A stretch of DNA of 64,000 nucleotides from assembly GCA_036250225.1 (NCBI GenBank), contig JAPZLL010000006.1, positions 1,240,001-1,304,000 of the forward strand, written 5' to 3'. Shown one piece after another: positions 54,726-64,000 of the stretch (within the stretch, counting starts at the first letter, position 1; every line of letters starts with the position of its first letter). Source of the DNA: Cercophora sp. LCS_1 (lineage: Eukaryota > Ascomycota > Sordariomycetes > Sordariales > Lasiosphaeriaceae). The notes under the pieces were generated by a model that saw nothing but the letters and a program-made list of their open reading frames with translations, was not told where the DNA came from and searched no databases. A program made the translations under genes and the position numbers.

Positions 54726-57700
54726 CTATATAGTCGCTCCCCCATCAACATCCGCATCGGCGTCCTCCATAAGGACATCCCCATCCTTAGATAACTTCGG
54801 GAGCTTGATGGCCGTCACCGCCTCGTCGGCAGCCATACACCTCGCTTCCTCTTTGTTTGCCGCTCCCCAGATCTCAGCCACAAGAGCATCTCCAACCTTG
54901 ACCTGGCACCCATACTCCCTTATCTGCTCGTCATCCTCTCCCTCCAGCACCCTCTCCTCGACATCATACCTCACTGTCTGATTCCCAGCCAGCCACCCCA
55001 GCTCCTCCTTCGGATGATAGAGATGCACATTCCCGCTCTGAAGTCGCCTCATCAACGGCATCAAGGCCGCATTCTCCAAAAATCTCTGACACGCCTCGAA
55101 ATCACCACCACTATCCACCCACACCGCGCCTAGCAAACCCTCAAAGAGGTCAGAGTAATACTTGGCAGCCCGCATCTTGATCAGCGGTACCCACGGATAC
55201 TTATCCCCTCTCAACGCTTCGTGTATTCCCTCACGCATCTCTTGATGCCTCTTCTCCGTCTCGCGCTGCAACAGCCCAATCTCAGGTGACGCATGCCGCA
55301 TAAACGACCAAAGCGGGTGTCGGACCGTTGACCTCACCTGCTTGAACTCTAGAGCTGCTGCTTTCGCCCGTTTCCTGGGCCGTTCCTCCTCATCATCACT
55401 CGACTCCCTGGACGAACTGTCCTCCACGACAATGACCGGATCCACCCTCTCCTCCTCAATCATCCACTCCATCATGAAGAAAGCCAAGATATCCGCATTC
55501 ACCAACGTTGTCTTGAGAGTATGCATCTGCGAGTTTTTAAGCCCGCCGCCCTCAAACAACGCCTTGACAACAATATAGTCCAACACAGCGTCGCCCAAAA
55601 ACTCGAGCCGTTCAAAGCACGCGTCCACACCAGGGACATTGTACGACGGGTGCGTGAGAGCCTCAACCAACAGCCCTTTTTTCTTAAACGTGTACCCGAT
55701 GATTTGTTCAACAGGGCGCAAAGTGACAGGCAACGGTATATCCAACGCCCTGTCAAACAGCGTCTGCCACCCCAGGCCAATGTCCTGCCACTCCATCTTG
55801 GACGGCATGGGTATGAAATGCGCCATTGTGTCCAGCGCCTTTTCGACGCCGCCTTGCATAAACGCGATGCCAATCAAGGACTCAACGACATCGGCGCACA
55901 TTTTGGTAGGTAGTTCGCGGCGTTTATCCATCTGATCTTTCGGGTTGATCTCGACAAGATCCTCGATATGCTGCCATTTGCGAGTCGCCACGGGACGTGA
56001 GATGATGTACTTGTCGAGGCCGGCATCGGCTGCGCACCTAAACAGCGTCGAGTTGGAAACCAGTCTGTCCTTGAGATGCGAGAGCATCCCCTCCGGAAGC
56101 AACGGGTTTTGCGCACAAACATTGACTGTCGCGACTAATTTCAGGACCGCGTCGCCTAGGAATTCGACCCGTTCGTAGTCTGTCCATAGCCGTGCCGAGG
56201 TTGCGCTTGTGGCGGTGATTGCCTGTGAGAGGTCTGTAAAGTTGAGTTTTTCCAGGGGTCCTGCTATCAGGTCAGACGCAACGAGGTGCGTCTCAAGGGC
56301 GGTGGTGAGGGCGGGGATGAGCATCCCGAAGTGGGCATATACGGGTGGGATGGCGTCAACCTTGAGGAGACTTGCGGGATGAATTCGCGGATATGGCTTC
56401 TTGTTGCTAGGCAGGGGGACGGTGAGATCAGCCAAGCGGAAGAAGCCGGCCTTTTTTGGCCATCGCTTGATCACGACGTAGGGCCCCTCGGGTGCCAGGT
56501 CGTATACGAAGTCCGCGTTTTTTATATTAGGCAAGCGAACGCGCCCAACCATTTCAACCGGGGGCTTGTTAGGGAGCCAAGTCTGGTAGTAATGGGGGTT
56601 GTCGCTCGCTCCTTTCTCCCTGACTAGGTGTCCTTTTGATGGACCTTCCATCGCGGAAGGGGAGGGTTCGCATTCACTCAAATCCGGGAGGGAGAGATCG
56701 CGGCCGACGGCTTGGAAGCGGACTGGGTAGCGTTTTTCTGGATGAACCCAGCCTTGGCGGTGACCGTCTACGGCAACATCAGTCAGCTCTCACTGAATCA
56801 AGCCACCCCAAAGACGGCGTCATGACTGGATGTGTAACTCACAGGCCATCGAGAGTAGAGCAAGCGAGTGATCGGGCTTTGAGTCGCCCAAGGCCCTCGG
56901 GTCAACCTTCTGCTCTTCGCTTGTCGTTATTATCCAACGAGAAGCGGCATTCCAGTGTATGGTGAGTGGCTCCATGTAAGGGATCGGGACAGGAAGCGTC
57001 ATATCGAACTCGGCAAACATCGTCTCGTCGTTATTCATCACAGATAATCGCCTCGTGTACAGCTCTCCGTGAGAACGCTGCCAGGCTTGTGCGATCTCCA
57101 ACCAAGGGTTCAGTTGGGCTCTGACCTCGGCCAATCCTTCTCGTGTTGGAATACCCGGGAGAAAATCTGTGCTCCGAACGGGGAGGAGGTTGTCGTTGAC
57201 CAAGCCGACCTCAAACAGTCTTTTATATGCTTGGAAAGCAGCATCCTTGATAGCGAAATCTTGCGAAAGCCACGACCTCAGGCTCTCAAACCGTCGCAGC
57301 TCAGGAACCAGAGACACCGGGAGATGAACCACGGCTTTGACCGGCTCAGGATCATCGTCGTTTAACGTCTTGCCGCTGCATGTCTGAATGACATAGTATG
57401 GTGTTGTGTCGACATATTTTCTCGAGCACAATGTGCTGCAGAAATGCTCAAGGTGGCGCTTTGCGTCGTCGATTGAGAGACGAGCCCCGGTGGCTGGCAC
57501 AGAAAGAATGGGGTAATCCGGGTTTTCGCTGCGCTCCAGCTCCTCAAAGGCCTTTTTCTGGCGCATGTCATCTTCGTATAGCTGCCGCATCTTTTCCTCG
57601 AATTCCTTCCATGTTTCCACCGAGGCGTCTGAAGTACCTGGCACGAGGAGGTACAGGTGGGATGTCGACATTCGGGCTCTGCCCCTGCGCTGAACGAACG

Positions 57701-59359
57701 ACTTCAGCGAGTTGGGTTTGTCGAAGCAGATGACGAGATTGCATTCGGGCACATCGATGCCTTCTTCCAAAACGTTGGTGGCTATGAGAAGGTTCGTTTT
57801 CCCGAGCCTGAATCGATCAAGGGAAATCAGATCCTCTCTGCGGCTCAGGTCCAGGAAATTCTTCATGCCGCCAGGCCTGGTCGATATGCCAACCATGGAA
57901 TCAACCCGGAAATGGGGCGTAGTCGAGGGGTGGACCGATAGGAGGTGTCGAAGGACCGCAGCGGTGGCTCTCTCCTTGACGAAAATGATTCCTACTGATC
58001 CGCTCTGGTGAGAAGCAAGAACGTTGACGAGCGCTTGTGCCTTGGTGCTCAGGATCGACGGAATAGGGGCCGGCAACGTGGGGTTGACTTTGGCGAACAT
58101 TTCAGCCAGGTAATTTCTCTCCGCGTCAGTGATATCGCCAATGCGTTCACTGCCACGCTTTTCCAGGTTCTGGATGAAGTCGTTGATGACTTTGTGGATA
58201 TAGTAGTCGGCGGCCCACCGGCCAAGTTCATGGCACATGTTGCTGGCGGCATTACAGAAGGACCGGAACTCTCTTCGACAAAAGGTCGACCTTTTTTGCA
58301 TGACCTTGGTCAACTTGTATCGGCTTCTCCTAGTATTGTCGGCTCTCAGGCGCAAAACAAGAGGGTCCTTCGTGATGTCGAGTCCATGGTATACTTGGGA
58401 AAGTCTGGACATTGTAGGGGTTGTATCGCTCACAGCGGTGACGAGCACTTCGTACTGCACTGTGTGCATCTGCGGGCGATTGGCCCTAGCGATGAGCTCG
58501 GCTCTGTGCTTGGTGGGAGTCCGGCAGAGAGAGTCAAGCGTACTCTCGAGGGTGTCGAGGTCCTCCAGGTTTGTCCTCATCAACGGGCTGGCCGTCAAAC
58601 CTAATATGTGGGGGACTTCCAAACCGGCCGACTTGGATGGCCAGTAAAACTCTCTCATCAATCTCGCGACTGCGTTGTTCTTTGTGCAATTGTGGGCCTC
58701 GTCCATAACGATGAGGCTGAGTGAGTCGAGCCGAACAAATCCATGGCTGACAGCGTCAAACAAGATCTGGTATGTCGAAACAACAACGCGAATGCTGTGT
58801 AGAATTTGTGCCCAGATCTGAGGGGTTGACCAGGCTTCTACGTGATCCGAACCGCAGATGAGTCTGGACTGAAGACCGGCAATCTGGGTCTCCAGGACTT
58901 TGTGTTGTTGGTTGGCGAGGGGGACCGTTGGGGCTAGAAACCAAACTCGCTTTTCGGAACGGCTCAGTTCTTCCCTGATGCGTAGGACTGCCCTGTTTTT
59001 CTATGAGCGTCTGGTTGCAGTTGACTACGAATCTGGCTTACACTTGTGTCTTTCCACTTCCAGTATCCATCTACACAAAGTCAGTGACGCCTGGTAATAA
59101 CAAAGTGCGATCCTACAGCCACAATGATGTTCTCCTTGAGGCTCTCCTCATACATCTCACGCTGGTAAGCCCGTGCAATCATGGTTTTCGGCTCTGCCAT
59201 GTCTGCTGGTGTGCTGGTGCCAGGCTCATCGTCTTGGTCCCCTTGCTGTTCCGCCGAAGGGGGCGGGGACACAAATTGCTCAGCATTTTGATCTTCGCTC
59301 GACTCAGTCTCTGAGTCCGAGGAGGTGACCCAGTCGTCGTCGTCGTTGTCCATGTCCAT
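54726..59359 (-). CDS. DCL2: Dicer-like protein 2 (RNA silencing ribonuclease)
   Basis: Cleaves double-stranded RNA into small RNAs for quelling-type silencing and antiviral defence. Four exons, 59117-59359, 59042-59070 (29 nt), 56843-58992 and 54726-56767, join in phase to 1487 residues. The acidic N-terminus is followed by Walker A MDTGSGKTQV (82-91), DEAH box (188-191), helicase C motifs (FVKERATAAVLRHLL, TNLLIATNVLEEGIDVPECN, FVQRRGRARM) and a Dicer-dimerisation domain near 560-640. RNase IIIa has ERVEFLGDAVLK (about 1006) with D and E in CADVVESLIG. RNase IIIb has ERLEFLGDAVLDY (about 1193) with D and E in YSDLFEGLLGAVW. Both catalytic quartets look intact. An acid-then-basic insert (EERPRKRAK) lies within RNase IIIb. 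A degenerate dsRNA-binding-like region ends the protein. No PAZ domain is obvious, as in fungal Dcl-2. Confidence 0.94.
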
Positions 59360-59881
59360 GGTGATGAATCTGATTAGTCTACTTGGGTGTTGCGTGGATA
59401 CCTACCCATGTGTTGTCCCATACAGGATCGGCGACTGACGCGGCATAACCGCAAAAACGAATGACACAATGAGATCGACTAAAACCATGTATGAATGCCC
59501 AAAACTTGAGTTGGCAATGGTAAAACCTACCGGGAGGTAAAATGATCGGAGGGTTGTAAAGCTGTTAAAATACCTAATCCAATGTTCATCGCGACCAGGC
59601 GAGGCATAACGGAAACAAGGCATCCCCTCTTCAGCTGCTGTGGACCTCACTACCTACAAGACTCAAAGTTTGGCGGGGGAGGCATACACTGCACGAAGCC
59701 TTGCGATTTCTGGTTGGTTGCGTTGACTGCGTATCTGCGGGTCCAGCCCAACGTTGAAAGAGGGGTTCCACCAGGCAATTCGTCAGCCCACCTTCCCGTC
59801 CGTCCACGATGACTGGGAGTGTAAGTGAGTAGTGACGAAACACCCACCGTAACCTCGACCAAAAGAAAAAAAAACACTCAA
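59360..59881. other. Divergent promoter region DCL2 / RCC1-like gene
   Basis: 522 bases; no gene seen. Confidence 0.55.
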
Positions 59882-60890
59882 ATGGAGCTATATGCAACAG
59901 GCCTCAATGCATTCAACCAATTGCGTTTCTCAAACCAAGAAACCAACAATGAGCCGGATGACATCTCGACCTTCACTTGCGTGTTACACGACGACGACGC
60001 TATCCAATGCATCAACGCCGCCTTCTCCTACACACTCGGTCAGTGACTCAATCTCAATAACCACCGTTTGCTAACCCATCATGCTGACACCCGTTCGTTG
60101 ACTCCAAGTCCACACCGCAAGTCGAGGACTACGATCGGCTGGCTACATTCCTAGCGACCACAGACCCCTGATGAGCGCCCTCGACAGTCCTGCTGCATAT
60201 GCCCACTTTGCACAAACATCAGCTGGCGTTCTCGCCGTCAATGACAAGAACACCTCCGCTGTGGCATTGCCAAATAACGCTTCTTGCTTCAAGATGAACG
60301 AGCTATTTCCCCCTTCTACCGTTTTGAAGCAACTTGTCGCCTATGATGCTGGCTTTGCTGCGCTCACTGCAGACGGGGAGGTTTACGCCTGGGGCGATGA
60401 GCGTTACGCTGCTTGCCTGGGCCGGGATTTGACGGATGGTGTAGATCCAGCGTCCTCTCCCGGTCTTGTGACTGATCTCCTCGATCTTCCGACAGGACCG
60501 ATTGTCAAGCTTAGTGCGGGAGGCTATGTGCTGGCTGCCCTGACTGCAGGTAAGGATTTGTATGTCTGGGGGCATGCTGGTCGGGCCGCAGTTGCCGGGT
60601 TGTCTGGGCTTGATGTGACTGATGTCCCGACGCCTGTGCTGATCGAGGAACACGACATCGCCGACATGGCTGTTGGTGAGGCGCACTTGATAGTATTGAC
60701 TATGACGGGAGAGGTTTATGTGATTGGATCCAACGGCAATGGGCAGCTTGGGTTGGGGTTGGATGTCAAGGAAGCTGAGTCCTGGACGAAAGTCAGCATC
60801 GCCGGGCGAGAAGAGGGAAATATGATCATGGGTGTTGCAGCAGGGCCAAGGAACTCATTTTTGACCGTTCAACACCCGATTCCATACTGA
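59882..60890 (+). CDS. RCC1-repeat protein
   Basis: A beta-propeller of RCC1/BLIP-II type. Exons 59882-60038 and 60109-60890 give 312 residues; the intron has a GTCAGT donor and a GCTAACC branch. The frame upstream of the ATG at 59882 reaches only a GTG. RCC1-like blades are seen at the start (MELYATGLNAFNQL), middle (LTADGEVYAWGDERYAACLG, LTAGKDLYVWGHAGRAAVAG) and end (LTMTGEVYVIGSNGNGQLGL). About four to five blades are recognisable, fewer than the seven of RCC1 itself, and it lacks other domains. A role as Ran exchange factor is therefore not supported. Confidence 0.82.
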
Positions 60891-61021
60891 CCAATGCCCA
60901 GCAAACATGATGGTCCCTATTGTTCATTTGATGATTCGCTTCCCATGCGCGCGATCTATTCTTTTCTACTGTACAAAGTCGCCAGGCACCGTTCGCCGCC
61001 AACGCCCGCCTCCGGTTACGC

Positions 61022-62098
61022 TCATAGATTCGTGAGGTAGTCCTCGATCTCCTGGGGAGTGAGCTTTCGGAAGCGGGGACCCCTCGCCCCCTCGACACCC
61101 TCAACGCCAAGAAGATGGTCTGCCGGTGGGCCGACAATACCTGGAGATGGTCAGTGTGACATGCTTCTTGGGGGCGCAGACAACTCACCAATCTCGATTG
61201 TCTCCCCGTTCATCTCGCCTTCAATCGTCTCCTTCAGGGTCAGCAGCGCAATGTGGACTGCGTCCTCCAGCTCCAAGCCCTCCGTATACCTCTTCTCCAA
61301 GAATGTTTTCGCGGTCGTGGCGCTCTTTCCGATGGCGGTAGCTTTCCACGGGAAATAACTCCCAGATGGGTCGACCTGGTACAGCATGGGGCCGCCTTTC
61401 AAGATGCCGCCCGTCTTGCCGCTGGGCTTCTTCTTCTCTTCGCCGCCCTCTGTCGTGGTTGCCTCCTCCTCTTCCTCTGGGAGGATACCCTCGTCCCACC
61501 CAGCAATCAGCAGCGACACACCGTAGGGCCGGACACCACCGCGCTGCGTGGCTTCTTGCATTTCGCGGGCCACATCCTGCACCAATATCCGTGTCGGGGG
61601 GTACTCATTGTAGATGCGCTTGTAGCCTGTGTGGGACACCTTGCGCGCGCGGTCGACGAGAACTCGGTAATCCGGGCCCATGCCACTGTAGACCATGCCG
61701 ATATTGGGTGTAATGAGGCTGATCTTGGAGAGGGATGAGGGGTCTGCGAGCGGCGAGGATGACTTCTTCTCCGTAGCGAGGACGATTCCATTGGTGGCTA
61801 TGATATTTATTAGAGCTAGGACTCGTGGGGGGGGGGGGGGGGGATTGCATCGGAGGGGAAACCTGCCTTTGATGCCGAGGGCTGTGACGCCCTGGTTGAC
61901 AGCATTCAGGGCATATTCTAGAAGACCGTTAGGAATCGTGCGACGATGCATTGATCGCAATGTCGGAATGACTAACCGATCTGAACCAGCTTGCCGCTGC
62001 GTAGAATGTCAGTGTGAGTCGGGACGCAGCTTGTTGCGGGACGGTCAGGCTTACCTGGGCGAGAAGGTTGTGAGGGAGAAGGAATATCTATCGGCCAT
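61022..62098 (-). CDS. PRE8: 20S proteasome subunit alpha2 (Pre8)
   Basis: Part of the alpha ring of the 20S core. Five exons in phase: 62055-62098, 61977-61996 (20 nt), 61867-61917, 61189-61797 and 61022-61140, giving 280 residues. The start MADRYSFSLTTFSPSGKLVQ and IEYALNAVNQGVTALGIK then ATNGIVLATEKK are the alpha-subunit N-terminal signature. LITPNIGMVYSGMGPDYRVL, TAIGKSATTAKTFLEKRY and the end FRKLTPQEIEDYLTNL match alpha2. The third intron appears to use a GC donor (AAAG/GCAGGT). A charged loop (about residues 147-175: poly-Glu, Thr-rich, EEKKK) after AGWDEG makes it about 30 residues longer than yeast Pre8. Convergent with the RCC1 gene, 131 bases apart. Confidence 0.94.
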
Positions 62099-62737
62099 GT
62101 CGGCGGTATGCGAGTATCTTCAAGATGACTGTGCCGAGTCCTGTATCGTGGTCAAGCGTTTGTCCTGAAATGTGGTAGTCAAAAGGCGGAAGCTGGGTTG
62201 CGTCGTCGTTCAGAGCTCCCACTAGGCACGGGCAGTTGCGCGTCGACTGGACCTGAGCTTGGTGCTCTCAGCCTGAGCTCGCTTGGGCCAACCTGGTGCG
62301 ATATCAAGCTGTGATTGGCCGGCCTGTTGACAGCCTTGGCCCCGCAGCTGTGCGGAGCTTTCGACCCGAAACGGAAAGGCTTGGAGCTTAAATACCCTGA
62401 AGGTTCTAGCGACTCCTCATTTTAACGGCAGCATTTTCTGACAGCGGCGCTTCTTTGACCTCGCTGCTTGCGGCGTCTTCGGCCACCATTGTCGCACGAC
62501 AATGAACGACTCTTCCCTTCCGTGGGATTGACAACCAATAATTAAGTTCTACTCTTAAATGTAGGTTTTTGAGCCCGTCTGCTGCTTCAGACGGCTGGCT
62601 CTATTCGTTGCGAAGCCGCGCTGCGGATTGGACCTGTCTCCTCTCCACCTCCGTCCGGACTCACGTTGGGCTTTCAGTCTTGTCTCACCCACAGCCTTCT
62701 AAACGTCTACTCAGCTGCCCAGCAGTACTTTCTCGCG
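62099..62737. other. Divergent promoter region PRE8 / RING-CH gene
   Basis: 639 bases between starts; no gene seen. Confidence 0.55.
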
Positions 62738-63696
62738 ATGGCTTCTCCCCGTCCCTCTGGTATGCCTGGGGACTGGCAAGATGATAGCAGTTCGGTTGAC
62801 TCCGCGGCCGAAAATATCCCCGCGATCAGACGCAGACGCCCGCAGAAGCCGCAGAAACGCGCCGACAAGAAATACCAAGCACGCACATGTCGTATCTGCC
62901 TGGAAGAAATCCAGCCGACCGAAGAAGGGCTTGACCCGTTTTCTAGAGTGGTCTTCAAGAGTCGCGTCCGATACATATCCGAGGACCCATCTCTGGACCC
63001 CCTCATTTCACCCTGTCTGTGCAAGGGCAGCCAGAAGTACGTCCACGCTGGATGTCTCCAAGAATGGCGATACACGCAACCTAGTACTGAACAGTACTGG
63101 CAATGCCCAACGTGCAAGTTCAAGTATCGCTTGAAACGGCTTTCTTATGCGCGAGTGGTCACGTACGCGGGAATACGGATAGCTCTGACACTGGGTTTCT
63201 TCCTGCTTGCGACCTTTCTACTGGGCTTCATTGGCGATACCTTCATTGGCCTATGGGTTGACCCTTTTGGCACTTTCTGGGACGCAGTTTACGAGGGAAG
63301 TGAGGGGCATCTCGAGTGGAGGGGTGAAGATGAGCCGTCGTCTTGGTCTTACCACTTTTTGAGGGGGCTTGTTTCATTCGGAGTCCTGGGTTTGGCCAAA
63401 ACATTCTACCTGTCGGGTTGGCGTGTTCTTTATTACGGCGGTGGGGGTGCTGCTCGCCGGAGGGGAACTGGCAGGAACAGACTGGAGGCAGTGAACTGGA
63501 CCCTCGTCTTCATAGGCGCGTGCACGTTCTTATACGTAAGTCTAGATCACCTTGTTCATTCGGGATCTGATGAGCTGACACGCCCTAGCAAACTTGGAAG
63601 TGGGTGAGTGTTGTAGTCACCCGGGTACTCAAGGATGTTGCCGAACAGGTGCTTGATATCCAAGAGCAATCTGATGAGGATGAGCCAAGCGAATAA
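62738..63696 (+). CDS. RING-CH (MARCH-like) membrane E3 ubiquitin ligase
   Basis: Exons 62738-63535 and 63589-63696 give 301 residues. The frame upstream of the ATG at 62738 reaches only a TTG. An Arg-rich N-terminus is followed by a C4HC3 RING-CH finger at about residues 50-112: CRICLEE, a 25-30 residue loop, CLCKGSQKYVHAGCLQEW, and CPTCKFKY. Membrane segments follow: LTLGFFLLATFLLGFIGDTF, FLRGLVSFGVLGLAKTFY and WTLVFIGACTFLYQTW. The tail is acidic (EQSDEDEPSE). The second exon is supported by GTAAGT/CCCTAG and restores a family-like end. Substrates unknown; MARCH-type ligases ubiquitinate membrane proteins. Confidence 0.88.
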
Positions 63697-64000
63697 GCAA
63701 GATTCGATTGCTAAGCAATGGTACCTTCAAGCTGATCATTGGTGGGTGGCACGCCTTCCTGCACACTCTTAAGCCGGCGCCGCTTCTCTTGAAAAGGGGA
63801 TACTGCTTCTATGCGGTGTTGGCGTGTCTGTGTGCAGATATTAAGCCTCGTTGTCGCCTTGGGGCTGAGACGTCTTGTCTTCACTCCGTCTGGCGGCACG
63901 ACGGTGTCAGTCAAAACCCTTTGGGTGATTGCTTCATTTGAAGCTTTCTCCAGATTTCAGCTCCTCGCCCTTGTTGGCATACCATGGGGTCGCCGAACGG
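63697..64000. other. 3' region after the RING-CH gene to window end
   Basis: No gene seen in the remaining 304 bases. Confidence 0.4.

Overview
The window is nuclear DNA of a filamentous ascomycete (Pezizomycotina, most likely Sordariomycetes). The grounds are short GT-AG introns of about 50-130 nt with CTAAC-like branch points, intron-bearing tRNA genes, 2EXR-domain proteins, a Dicer-like RNAi gene, and close matches to fungal housekeeping families. I read 18 genes with good confidence, plus several uncertain or partial ones and three tRNA genes. Exon joins were chosen by eye from splice signals, reading phase and family knowledge. No alignment or RNA data were available.

Layout. 0-8.5 kb: the 3' end of an unknown Ser/Pro-rich gene, a PP2C phosphatase (Ptc2 type), a repeat-bearing spacer, and a single-pass membrane protein with a long Ser/Gln/Ala coiled coil. 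8.7-13.8 kb: a 2EXR-type gene, an NCS1 purine-cytosine permease, tRNA-Gly and a diverged tandem array. 13.8-26.2 kb: a large FHA/AT-hook/forkhead factor (Fhl1 type), then a repeat-rich block with poorly conserved or decaying coding sequence, then a MOT1-type molybdate transporter. 26.7-34.8 kb: a secreted double-psi beta-barrel protein, the methyltransferase Efm6, a second 2EXR gene, and the divergent pair Mge1/Rpb3. 35.4-49.8 kb: a mitochondrial dicarboxylate-type carrier divergent from mitochondrial Phe-tRNA synthetase, calcipressin, an mpaB/DUF2236 oxygenase-like protein, Rrg9, and a WD40 protein of WDR62/MAPKBP1 type. 50.8-63.7 kb: tRNA-Ile and tRNA-Lys with introns, Rgp1, Dicer-like 2, an RCC1-type protein, proteasome alpha2 and a RING-CH membrane E3 ligase.

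The genes do not form one pathway. Themes recur: mitochondrial biogenesis (Mge1, Msf1, Rrg9, carrier), signalling through phosphatases (Ptc2, calcipressin acting on calcineurin), Golgi traffic (Rgp1), protein turnover (alpha2, RING-CH) and RNA silencing (Dcl-2). Many neighbours are divergent and share a 0.45-0.8 kb promoter region.

The least explained part is about 19.7-24.9 kb. It holds several families of diverged tandem repeats. One array of roughly 134-167 bp units carries, on the minus strand, recurrent intron-like signals between exon-like segments, and it lies next to a candidate spliced gene fragment. Smaller points of note are a likely GC-AG intron with a G17 tract and a 20-nt microexon in the proteasome gene, a 29-nt microexon carrying the Walker A motif of Dcl-2, and two large same-frame ORFs separated by one TAG.
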